This document shows, piece by piece, positions 1-6,924 of a stretch of DNA of 8,730 bases. The stretch comes from JALUUH01 sp964636675 (GTDB lineage Bacteria; Pseudomonadota; Gammaproteobacteria; S012-40). Location: assembly GCA_964636675.1 (NCBI GenBank), contig CAZWUO010000165.1, positions 1 through 8,730 on the forward strand. Reading direction: 5' to 3'. Position numbers and translations under genes: made by a program. Below the pieces are notes generated by a model. It worked only from the letters and a program-made list of their open reading frames with translations. It was not told the origin of the DNA and did not search any database. Within the stretch, counting starts at the first letter, position 1. Every line of letters starts with the position of its first letter.

Positions 1-1
1 G

Positions 2-3000
2 CCTCAAGGGTACGTAGTGGATGAGATTCAGTTTACCGGCGGGGATATCCGTAATGGATTCATCGCTACCTTTTATTCCGAAGAAGCCACCTTAAGCGCG
101 AATTCAGCACCGCAAACAGCGGATATATATAACGCATTCAATGAAGATAATACGATTAACGGAACCGTGACCGGTGTTGACTATCAAGGTGAGCCAACGA
201 GTTTCCGGATTATTAACAATCCACTTTTTGGCAGTTTTTCATTTAATGAAGAAACTGGCGAATATAGCTATACACCGGATGCTAATTATTATGGTACCGA
301 TAAATTTACCTATATTGCTGACGATGGCACCACCATTTCGGCCTTAACCACGGTGACCTTAGAGATCCAAGCGGTCAATGATGCTCCGGTTAGCTTGGCC
401 GAACGTGTGACACCCGTGGTCATGAACAGTGAAAAAACCATTCAAGTTATGGTGAATGATTTTGATGTAGACGGCGATCCGCTGAGCATTAGTGAATACG
501 GTCAAGCATCAAATGGCTCGATAGCATTGCAAAGCAATATTCAAACGGGACTCAATGATCGTTTTGTCTATAAACCAAACCCGAACTATACGGGAGCGGA
601 TATATTCAGCTATAGCATTATCGATGGTAACGGCGGAACCTCGACCAACAGCGTCAATTTAGCGATTGCCTCAAGCATAAATTATGGAGAATTTGCAGAC
701 GTCACGCATCTGCAGAGCAGCGGATTAATCCGTATACAATCGGTTAAAGTTGATAGCGTGGGCAATACTTATTTTGCAGGTCTTTTCCGCGGAAACGCCG
801 ATCTCGATCCCACCGCAGGTCAAAACTATCATGACGCGGGTAGTTATAGTAGCGGTTTTGTCACCAAGCTCAATGCCGATCACAGTTATGCGTGGACACA
901 TATATTCCAGTTCGACTATAAAAGAAATACCATCAATGATGTTGCGATCGATGCATTGGGTAATATCTACGTTGCGGGTGAATATACCTACCGCAAAATG
1001 ACTTTTTCCGGTTGGTATGATGTGCGTCCTATTTATGTCAGAAAACTCGACGCCATGGGCAACGAAGTATGGTCTAGGCGATTCGAAAATAATGTGACAG
1101 GTGCCTACAGTTATGTGAATGCCATTACATTCGATTCCGCCGGTGGAATCTATATCGGCGGTAATTTTTGGCTGAATGCAACGGATTCGGCCTCCGTCGC
1201 TAAACTGGATAATGCTAGCAATATCCTATGGAGCTGGCAGCCAACGGGTAATAGACTTACCGTCGATGTCACAAGTCTCGCGGTAGATCCAAACCAACAG
1301 CTTATAATTGGCGGTAATCTAAATGTGCAAAGCCTACAAGATGTCGAAGTCGAATTTAACCCGACCGGTGTTAGCGATACCCAGCGTATCAGCAGGAAAG
1401 GTTCCAGTTTTGTCACTGCATTAGATAGTCATTTGTTCGATGCCAATCAAAATGGGTATCGTTGGACGACCCTGATTACGGGACAAAACATAGGCTTAAA
1501 TGCGCTAGCGATTAACCAATATAGTGATGTGTTTATCGCAGGTCATTATGGTGGTGCGGCCAATTTCAATCCCAAGCTTGGGGATACGGCCAGCAGTAAC
1601 AGCAATAGCCAAGACGCCTTTATTACCAAGCTGACCCCGGATGGACAATATGCGTGGGCAGTTTCGCCGCGATTTGGCGGTGCGGGTTTTGATAGCGCCA
1701 TGGGCATTGCCGTCGATCAAACAGGGGGTGTCTATGCCACCGGTTACTTCAGTGGTGATATCGACCTGGATCCAACAGAAAATATAGCCCAGTTTACTAA
1801 CCAGGGTTTGAAAGATGCTTATGTATCGAAGTTTGAAGCCCATGATGGCCGTTACCTTTGGAGCAAAACATGGGGTGGTGTCGGCGATGATGTTGCATCA
1901 TCCATTGCAATCACGCCGACAAATGATGTGGTTGTTAGCGGTACCTACCAAAACACCGTTGATTTTGATCCCGGAAGCACCATAGCAGAGCGAACAGCAC
2001 AAGCCGAAGAGGATGGTTATTTGCTACGACTGGTACCCAATACACCACCGGTCGCGAGTATCGCATCCATCGTTAACGTCACCGAAGGAGACACCGTTTC
2101 ACTCGATGCAAGTGCATCCAACGATGCTGAAGGAAGTCCACTCAGTTATTCATGGACTTCAGATAATCCAGAGATACTCATTAGCAATGCAAACAATGTG
2201 ATTGCGAGTTTTGTTGCGCCTGCAGTGACTTCAGATACAAACTACTTATTCAATGTGACCGTTTCCGATACCAATATAAGCACCATGACTCAGATAAGCG
2301 TTACCGTATCACCAGTCGTTGTTCCGCCCGCGATACAAACCCAGCCCCTAACCCAAACCGTAGATGCAGGCACAGACGCGAGCTTTTCAATAGTAGCGAA
2401 TGGAACCGAACCGTTGAGTTATCAGTGGCAAAAAAATGGGATAAATATCGTAGGCGCGACGACAAACTTATTGACGCTAACCGGCATCTCTTATATGGAT
2501 GATGGCAGCGTTATCAGTGTGGAGATCAGCAACAGTGCAGGGTTAGCAACCAGCGCGAACGCCATACTCAATCTTACGCCTAATCAAGCACCCGTGATCA
2601 GCATACCGCCAGAGCAATTGCATAATGAAGGTGACATCGTCTCGTTGATCATAAACGCAAACGATGCGGAAACAAACCTGAGTTATGCCACCACCGGGCT
2701 GCCACCCGGATTGGTGATTAACCCAGATAGTGGAAAAATCAATGGAACCTTGAGCATGACGAGTGCGGGTAGCTATAGTGTCGAAATAAGCATAGATGAT
2801 GGAACCAACACCGCAACGGCAGTGGCGATCGCAAGTTTCACTTGGATCGTCAATAATACCAATCAATCACCCGTGATAGAGCCTATCGTCGATCAAAATA
2901 ATAATGAAGGCACTTCGGTTTCTTTAGCGATCAATGCGAGTGACCAAGACGGCGATAGTTTAATCTATGGTATCGTCGGGTTACCGAGCAGTCTGGGCAT

Positions 3001-6000
3001 AGACCCGACGACGGGAGTAATCAGTGGTACGCTGAGTTTGACCGATGCGGGATCATATTTAGTGACTGCTACAGTCAATGATGCAAGCCAAAGTGCGAAT
3101 TTCACCTCATTTGCAGATTTTACGTGGATCGTGAACGATACCAACCAAGCGCCGAGCATGGGCGCGATCACCGATCAAAATCATGACGAAGGTGAGACGG
3201 TGTCCTTAGGCGTCACCGCGAGTGATCTCGATCGTGATAATGTGTTGCTCTATAGTGCGACTGGATTACCGGATGGACTCCTTATTTCGCCGATGGATGG
3301 ACTTATTAGCGGGACATTAAGTTATGCCAGTGCAGGTCAGCATTCTGTCACTGTGACAGTGGATGATGGCAGCTTATCAGGAAATGCTTCTATTAGTAGT
3401 AGCAGTTTTACCTGGTTAGTCAGCAATGTTAATCAAGCGCCTGTTATAAGCAAACCATTCCAGCAAACCAGTCGTGAAGGTGATGTTGTATCCATGCCGG
3501 TGATGGTGACCGATGTAGATAATGATGTACTCACTATCAGTGTAATGGGATTACCTGATGGGTTGAGTTTAGATAATTCCAGCGGTGCCATTGTTGGTGA
3601 ATTATCGTTTCTCAGTGCGGGTACACATGCTGTGACCATCACCGCAGATGATGGTACTGCTAGCGCAAACTCAGTTGTGAGCACAAATTTTAGCTGGCTA
3701 GTGAGCAATGTGAATATCGCGCCCGTCATCAGTCCGGTTACTATGCAATTAAATATCATTGGCGATTCAGTATCTTTAGTTATCAATGCGAATGACGCAG
3801 ATGTCGATGGCGTTGGTTTAAATTACAGCGCAACGGGACTACCCGGTGGGCTAAGCATCCATGCCATAACCGGTCTTATTAGCGGTGTGTTAACCGGTAA
3901 TAGCATTGGTGTTTACAACACCGTGGTAACCGTCGATGACATGACAGCAAGCACGAATTCCATCGCGAGTATCAATTTCAGTTGGACGGTGAATAATGAA
4001 AATTCTTCCCCACTTGCCGATGCTGGGCCGGATCAAAGTGTCATGGAAGGAGATAATGTACTGTTGGATGGAAGTTTTTCTAAAGATGCAAATGGTGATG
4101 TGCTGACCTATACGTGGACATCCGTTGATCCAGGCATTATTTTAAGCAATGCAAATACGGCCATCGCAAGTTTCATCGCACCGACAGTATCAACGGAAAC
4201 CAACTATACGTTTAATCTAACGGTTTCCGATGGTATGGCCAATAGTAGCAGTAGTGTCATCGTGACCATCGTGCCAGCGGCGGTAATCCCCCCAAGCATC
4301 GTGACCCAACCGACGAGCCAAACCGTCGATGAAGGTAGCAGTGTAACCTTTAGTGTCACTGCCATCGGCACAGTCCCGATGACTTATCAATGGCAACGCG
4401 ATGGAATCGATATGTTAGGCGAAACCGGCAGCAGTTTGACATTAAGCAACGTAGGTCCGGCCGATGACGCTGCGGTGTTTACGGTTGTCATCAGCAATGC
4501 CGTAGGTGTTGCTACGAGCACAGCCGCATTATTAACAGTTAACCCGGTAACCAGTGCTCGCGTCGCCACGGATTTGCAAGCACTCTATACCTTTACATCC
4601 GGTGCTGGCACGGTGGTGAATGATGTTAGCGGAGAGAGTGCACCACTAGACTTAACCATCACTGGAGATACCACATGGACAGCAACAGGATTAATGATCG
4701 ATAGTAATGGCTTAATCGCATCAACCGAGCCAGCAACAAAAATTATTGATAGCGTCGTAGCAAGCCAAGAAATAAGCCTGGAAGCCTGGATAACGCCGTC
4801 GAATATTAGCCAAGGCGGGCCTGCGCGTATCGTTACTCTTTCAGATGGCCCGGCGTCTCGCAATGTGACGCTTGGACAAAGGCTAAATACCATTGATCTA
4901 CGTTTGCGTACCTCGATAACAACGTATAATGGAATGCCATCCGTCGCAACACCGTCAGCTACTTTGGCTGCCATGCAAACGCATGTGATCTACACACGAG
5001 ATAATCTTGGAACGTACCAGATATACATCAACGGTCTGGAACAAAAAAATGGAACCCGCGCGGATACCATCCAGAACTGGGACAACAGCTACCGATTAGC
5101 ACTCGGTAATGAACTCACGGGTGACCGTCCATGGGTCGGTGAATTGCATCTAGTGGCTGTTTATAGTCGCTCCTTAAGCGCTGCCGAAGTCATTCAAAAT
5201 TATAACGCAGGCCCACAGGCAACCGATACAACTGCGCCCAGCATTGTTACACAGCCCGTGGATGTCAGCGTGGACGAAGCAGGGAATGCGACATTTACAG
5301 TTATTTCTACTGGCACCGCACCCATGACTTATCAATGGCAACGCGATGGAATAGATATGACAGGCGAAACAGCAAGCAGTCTGACCATTAGCAACCTAAG
5401 CACCGCGGATAGTGGTGCAATGATCAACGTAGTGATCAGTAATACTGTCGGAGCCATCATTAGCAACACTGTATTAATCACCGTCAATCCGAATGCGATA
5501 CCGGTCGCCAATGTGACCGCACAGACCAGCGCAACCGAAGGTGATCTTGTAACGTTGGATGGTAGCGCGTCGAGTGATGCCGATGGAGATGTATTAAGCT
5601 ACCAATGGGTATCGGTTGCACCGGAAATTATCATCACCGATGCCAACAGCGCGATCGCGAGTTTTTCTGCACCTGCCGTATCAACCAACACCAACTACAC
5701 GTTTAATCTAACGGTTTCCGATGGTATGGCCAATAGTAGCAGTAGTGTTGTCGTGATTATTGTATCAGCAGTAACCCCCCCAAGTATCGTGACCCAACCG
5801 ACGAGCCAAACCGCCGAAGAAGGTAGCAACGTCACCTTTAGTGTCACTACCTCCGGCACAGTGCCGATGACTTATCAATGGCAACGCGAAGGCATTGACA
5901 TCACGGGCGCCATTGGCGTTAGCTATACTTTAACCAACGCTACAGCTGTTGATAACGGCGCGACATTCAACGTTGTAATCAGCAATTCCGCAGGTGTCGT

Positions 6001-6466
6001 CACTAGTGATGCGGTGTTGCTGACGGTTTCAGATATACCGTTGATCAGCAACACCGTAACGAGCGCACCGGGTTCCTATGTTTGGGACAAACTAGCAACT
6101 GGGACTTTGTTTTATACTGATCGCACTTACACCTATACAGACATCCCCGTGGAATGGTTAAATCTCGACGTATTAAGAACCGCAAACGGTGACAAATACA
6201 TAACAAACACGAGCGTGATCAGTTTTGATATTTCCGCGCCTGTCAACGTCTATATCATTTATGACGATCGTGCTACGGTTTTACCGGATTGGCTGAGTAG
6301 TTATACCGTCGCAGGACAAACCATCACCACAAACTTTCAAACCTTTAACATATACAAGAAAGTATATCCCGTAGGGGCAGTGGTTTTAGGCAGTAATTAT
6401 GCGGCCCCTGCTGCTGGGAGTAAAACCAACTATACCGTAGTGGTTTCAACAGGCGTTGATCCCTAA
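2..6466 (+). CDS. Giant modular surface/secreted protein (cadherin-like, propeller, PKD, Ig-like, LamG); 5'-partial
   Basis: Probable adhesin or carbohydrate-binding exoprotein. The frame is open to the left edge, so the GTG at 17 is taken only as residue 1 for numbering, not as the start; any signal peptide lies outside the window. Seen in order: two cadherin-like/VCBS-like modules (about 31-122 and 121-218); seven propeller blade motifs (about 225-673); PKD (675-764); Ig-like (770-855); five He_PIG-type modules (856-1328); PKD (1329-1420) and Ig-like (1425-1511); LamG-like (1515-1733); Ig-like (1740-1825); PKD (1828-1919) and Ig-like (1921-2005); unassigned C-terminal domain (about 2009-2149). 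I find no cysteine, so the Ig folds lack the usual disulfide. Acidic D-x-D/N-x-D stretches recur and may bind calcium. No LPXTG, PEP-CTERM or C-terminal membrane anchor is evident, and no enzyme motif is visible. Domain names are from pattern recognition. The overall class is secure; ligand and secretion route are unknown. Confidence 0.9.
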   Translation, partial: PQGYVVDEIQFTGGDIRNGFIATFYSEEATLSANSAPQTADIYNAFNEDNTINGTVTGVDYQGEPTSFRIINNPLFGSFSFNEETGEYSYTPDANYYGTDKFTYIADDGTTISALTTVTLEIQAVNDAPVSLAERVTPVVMNSEKTIQVMVNDFDVDGDPLSISEYGQASNGSIALQSNIQTGLNDRFVYKPNPNYTGADIFSYSIIDGNGGTSTNSVNLAIASSINYGEFADVTHLQSSGLIRIQSVKVDSVGNTYFAGLFRGNADLDPTAGQNYHDAGSYSSGFVTKLNADHSYAWTHIFQFDYKRNTINDVAIDALGNIYVAGEYTYRKMTFSGWYDVRPIYVRKLDAMGNEVWSRRFENNVTGAYSYVNAITFDSAGGIYIGGNFWLNATDSASVAKLDNASNILWSWQPTGNRLTVDVTSLAVDPNQQLIIGGNLNVQSLQDVEVEFNPTGVSDTQRISRKGSSFVTALDSHLFDANQNGYRWTTLITGQNIGLNALAINQYSDVFIAGHYGGAANFNPKLGDTASSNSNSQDAFITKLTPDGQYAWAVSPRFGGAGFDSAMGIAVDQTGGVYATGYFSGDIDLDPTENIAQFTNQGLKDAYVSKFEAHDGRYLWSKTWGGVGDDVASSIAITPTNDVVVSGTYQNTVDFDPGSTIAERTAQAEEDGYLLRLVPNTPPVASIASIVNVTEGDTVSLDASASNDAEGSPLSYSWTSDNPEILISNANNVIASFVAPAVTSDTNYLFNVTVSDTNISTMTQISVTVSPVVVPPAIQTQPLTQTVDAGTDASFSIVANGTEPLSYQWQKNGINIVGATTNLLTLTGISYMDDGSVISVEISNSAGLATSANAILNLTPNQAPVISIPPEQLHNEGDIVSLIINANDAETNLSYATTGLPPGLVINPDSGKINGTLSMTSAGSYSVEISIDDGTNTATAVAIASFTWIVNNTNQSPVIEPIVDQNNNEGTSVSLAINASDQDGDSLIYGIVGLPSSLGIDPTTGVISGTLSLTDAGSYLVTATVNDASQSANFTSFADFTWIVNDTNQAPSMGAITDQNHDEGETVSLGVTASDLDRDNVLLYSATGLPDGLLISPMDGLISGTLSYASAGQHSVTVTVDDGSLSGNASISSSSFTWLVSNVNQAPVISKPFQQTSREGDVVSMPVMVTDVDNDVLTISVMGLPDGLSLDNSSGAIVGELSFLSAGTHAVTITADDGTASANSVVSTNFSWLVSNVNIAPVISPVTMQLNIIGDSVSLVINANDADVDGVGLNYSATGLPGGLSIHAITGLISGVLTGNSIGVYNTVVTVDDMTASTNSIASINFSWTVNNENSSPLADAGPDQSVMEGDNVLLDGSFSKDANGDVLTYTWTSVDPGIILSNANTAIASFIAPTVSTETNYTFNLTVSDGMANSSSSVIVTIVPAAVIPPSIVTQPTSQTVDEGSSVTFSVTAIGTVPMTYQWQRDGIDMLGETGSSLTLSNVGPADDAAVFTVVISNAVGVATSTAALLTVNPVTSARVATDLQALYTFTSGAGTVVNDVSGESAPLDLTITGDTTWTATGLMIDSNGLIASTEPATKIIDSVVASQEISLEAWITPSNISQGGPARIVTLSDGPASRNVTLGQRLNTIDLRLRTSITTYNGMPSVATPSATLAAMQTHVIYTRDNLGTYQIYINGLEQKNGTRADTIQNWDNSYRLALGNELTGDRPWVGELHLVAVYSRSLSAAEVIQNYNAGPQATDTTAPSIVTQPVDVSVDEAGNATFTVISTGTAPMTYQWQRDGIDMTGETASSLTISNLSTADSGAMINVVISNTVGAIISNTVLITVNPNAIPVANVTAQTSATEGDLVTLDGSASSDADGDVLSYQWVSVAPEIIITDANSAIASFSAPAVSTNTNYTFNLTVSDGMANSSSSVVVIIVSAVTPPSIVTQPTSQTAEEGSNVTFSVTTSGTVPMTYQWQREGIDITGAIGVSYTLTNATAVDNGATFNVVISNSAGVVTSDAVLLTVSDIPLISNTVTSAPGSYVWDKLATGTLFYTDRTYTYTDIPVEWLNLDVLRTANGDKYITNTSVISFDISAPVNVYIIYDDRATVLPDWLSSYTVAGQTITTNFQTFNIYKKVYPVGAVVLGSNYAAPAAGSKTNYTVVVSTGVDP
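683..2035 (+). other. Seven-bladed SBBP-like beta-propeller region of the giant protein
   Basis: Within the giant gene, a motif of the form hydrophobic-x-hydrophobic-D-x-x-G-N-x-Y-hydrophobic-x-G recurs seven times. Examples are VKVDSVGNTYFAG (residue 243), VAIDALGNIYVAG, ITFDSAGGIYIGG, LAVDPNQQLIIGG, LAINQYSDVFIAG, IAVDQTGGVYATG and IAITPTNDVVVSG (residue 630). Most are followed by a strand of the type F-V/I-T-K-L-x-x-x-G-x-x-x-W. This is the pattern of SBBP-type bacterial propeller repeats, and seven copies fit one closed seven-bladed propeller. Several blades also carry a D/N-L/F-D/N-P loop (DLDPT, NFNPK, DFDPG). Blade count is from the sequence; the closed fold is inferred. Confidence 0.75.
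2582..4000 (+). repeat. Five tandem He_PIG-type Ig-like modules (about 93-96 residues each)
   Basis: Five consecutive modules begin at 2582, 2861, 3143, 3431 and 3713, giving unit lengths of 279, 282, 288, 282 and 288 bp. Each opens with N-x-x-P (NQAPVIS, NQSPVIE, NQAPSMG, NQAPVIS, NIAPVIS). Each carries the signature GLPxGL-x-I-x-x-x-x-G-x-I-x-G-x-L-S and closes with F-T/S-W-x-V-N/S-N. That signature is typical of the putative Ig (He_PIG) family found in bacterial surface proteins. Copies have diverged at DNA level, so the array is old compared with the PKD/Ig cassettes downstream. Copy 5 is the most drifted (LTGNSIGVYNT in place of LS-x-x-SAG-x-x-x-V). These modules probably act as spacers or in protein contact. 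Confidence 0.8.
4208..4407 (+). repeat. PKD-Ig junction cassette, copy A
   Basis: This stretch spans the end of the second PKD module and the first half of the following Ig-like module. Positions 4208-4257 are identical over 50 nt to 5699-5748. Positions 4298-4325 are identical over 28 nt to 5786-5813. Positions 4379-4407 are identical over 29 nt to 5324-5352 in the Ig module behind the LamG domain. Identity that includes silent positions points to recent duplication or gene conversion. Confidence 0.85.
4559..5215 (+). other. LamG / concanavalin-like domain within the giant protein
   Basis: Residues about 1515-1733 show the landmarks of the bacterial Laminin_G_3 type. These are an opening A-L-Y-T-F with G-x-G-x-x-V-x-D-x-S-G, then ISLEAWITPS, a T-x-V-I-Y-T-R-D strand leading to YQIYINGLEQ, then YRLALGNE, and a closing W-x-G-E-L-H-L-V-A-V-Y-S-R-x-L-S-A-A-E-V-I-Q-N-Y. 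Such domains commonly bind glycans or proteins. It sits where a PKD module would be expected in the PKD-Ig alternation around it. Confidence 0.75.
5699..5889 (+). repeat. PKD-Ig junction cassette, copy B
   Basis: This is the second copy of the PKD-to-Ig junction. The 50 nt at 5699-5748 and 28 nt at 5786-5813 match copy A exactly, with a more divergent spacer between them. Positions 5867-5889 share 23 nt with both 4379-4401 and 5324-5346. The patchy identity (perfect blocks between diverged blocks) suits partial gene conversion better than one whole-module duplication. Confidence 0.85.
6041..6466 (+). other. Unassigned C-terminal domain of the giant protein
   Basis: The last 140 or so residues are not Ig- or PKD-like. 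Landmarks are YVWDKLATGTLFYTDRTY, a run of aromatic and beta-branched residues, RTANGDKY, ISFDISAPVNVYIIYDDR, LPDWL, and a late V-V-L-G-x-N-Y-A-A-P-A-A-G-S-x-x-N-Y-T-V-V-V. It is strongly beta-predicted and rich in Tyr. I have the impression of similar tails on other bacterial exoproteins and carbohydrate-active enzymes, but I cannot name the family. It could be a carbohydrate-binding or sorting domain. Confidence 0.55.
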
Positions 6467-6504
6467 ACTTAGCAACAACTAAGGAACGTGCCCATTCCTA
6501 ATAC

Positions 6505-6534
6505 AGACATAGGGTCTAAGAATTGTCTTTTTTT
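6505..6534 (+). terminator. Possible weak intrinsic terminator of the giant gene
   Basis: Forty nt after the stop codon, agaca (6505-6509) can pair with tgtct (6524-6528), and seven T residues follow directly (6528-6534). The stem is only 5 bp with a 14-nt loop, so it is weak. Two other short hairpins lie between it and the stop codon (cttag/ctaag at 6468-6483, aggaa/ttcct at 6482-6499) and may add structure. The T-tract placement is the main support. Confidence 0.3.
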
Positions 6535-6573
6535 CAGGGTAATCACAGATATATTGTAAGCGTAGAACCAACC

Positions 6574-6766
6574 ATGTATTTACTTATGCAGCGCTTAATA
6601 ACTTTCTTTAGTTATTGCATCAGTCGTATCAACAGGTTTTCAAGTAGGAGACGGTATAAATTTAGCTCTTTTCAATCCAGAAAGTGCAGAGATTGGTGAA
6701 GTTGTCCGCTATCACATGTTTCCGTTGAGATGGCGATTTAAACGTCCGCTTTTGACCGTTTTCTAA
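6574..6766 (+). pseudogene. Possible 5' part of a small gene interrupted by the IS (unrecognised)
   Basis: I do not recognise this product. A frame is open from 6602 to 6763 (54 codons; it includes IASVVSTGFQVGDGINLALF) and ends in TAA at 6764-6766 inside the left target repeat. It has no good start of its own: the nearest upstream starts (ATG at 6574 and 6586) are in the neighbouring frame, in a stretch reading MQRLITF. Removing one T around 6605-6609 would fuse the two into a plausible signal-peptide-like sequence, so a frameshift is possible. With the right copy of the target repeat, the frame continues past the IS at 8608. The low confidence reflects the short length and lack of a homologue. 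Confidence 0.25.
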
Positions 6767-6770
6767 ATAG
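6763..6770 (+). repeat. Left target-site duplication of the IS (8 bp, ctaaatag)
   Basis: These eight bases abut the left inverted repeat and match the eight bases after the right end (8607-8614, ctatatag) at seven of eight positions; the fourth base differs (A versus T). The right copy is a perfect palindrome, so the apparent inverted repeat can be extended by eye into the flank. The TG...CA termini favour placing the IS ends inside these repeats. Confidence 0.6.
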
Positions 6771-6787
6771 TGCCCGAACGAAAACCT
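6771..6787 (+). repeat. Left terminal inverted repeat of the IS
   Basis: The sequence tgcccgaacgaaaacct matches the reverse complement of 8590-8606 at all 17 positions. The match ends at the next base inward (t at 6788 against a on the right). Confidence 0.9.
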
Positions 6788-6817
6788 TCAACGCCTTGAT
6801 CCATCTCGCGAAACCAC

Positions 6818-6846
6818 TTCATTCTTAACACGAAGATCGGTACAAT
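6818..6846 (+). promoter_or_regulatory. Possible transposase promoter
   Basis: A TACAAT hexamer at 6841-6846 is one base from the -10 consensus. Seventeen bases upstream is a poor -35 match (ttcatt at 6818-6823, three of six). It is inside the IS and about 80 bp before the transposase start, so transcription would run through the leader hairpin. A weak promoter is common for transposases. Confidence 0.3.
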
Positions 6847-6850
6847 CAAC

Positions 6851-6873
6851 CGGGAAATCCCCCGTTTTTCCCG
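6851..6873 (+). other. Hairpin in the transposase leader
   Basis: Perfect 7-bp inverted repeat cgggaaa (6851-6857) and tttcccg (6867-6873) with a 9-nt loop, about 50 nt before the start codon. It lies within the IS and could limit read-through transcription or fold the leader. No T-tract follows, so it is not a canonical terminator. Function is inference. Confidence 0.45.
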
Positions 6874-6911
6874 TGAAAACGAATATTTCACTGCAAATTA
6901 TCACAAACTTC

Positions 6912-6916
6912 GAGGG
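6912..6916 (+). promoter_or_regulatory. Ribosome binding site of the transposase
   Basis: GAGGG lies 8 nt before the ATG at 6925. This supports that ATG as the start of the transposase. Confidence 0.7.
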
Positions 6917-6924
6917 CTTCACTC

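Noticed and set aside
17..19. GTG at 17 as the start codon of the giant gene
   Set aside because: The frame is open without a stop to the left edge, no ribosome binding site is visible in the 16 bases before it, and no signal peptide follows. The gene almost certainly begins upstream.
2582..4000. Regular 279-288 bp repeats as a non-coding or CRISPR-like array
   Set aside because: The periodicity is at the protein-module level within one open frame; the units are long and diverged, without direct repeats and unique spacers.
750..4974. Several open frames of 60-130 codons inside the giant gene on both strands
   Set aside because: They overlap the long coding frame, have no credible start signals and show no protein-like composition; they are shadows of the repetitive coding sequence.
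6467..6770. tRNA, riboswitch or attachment site in the gap before the IS
   Set aside because: I saw no cloverleaf, conserved riboswitch core or duplicated att-like core; only short weak hairpins and the doubtful small frame.
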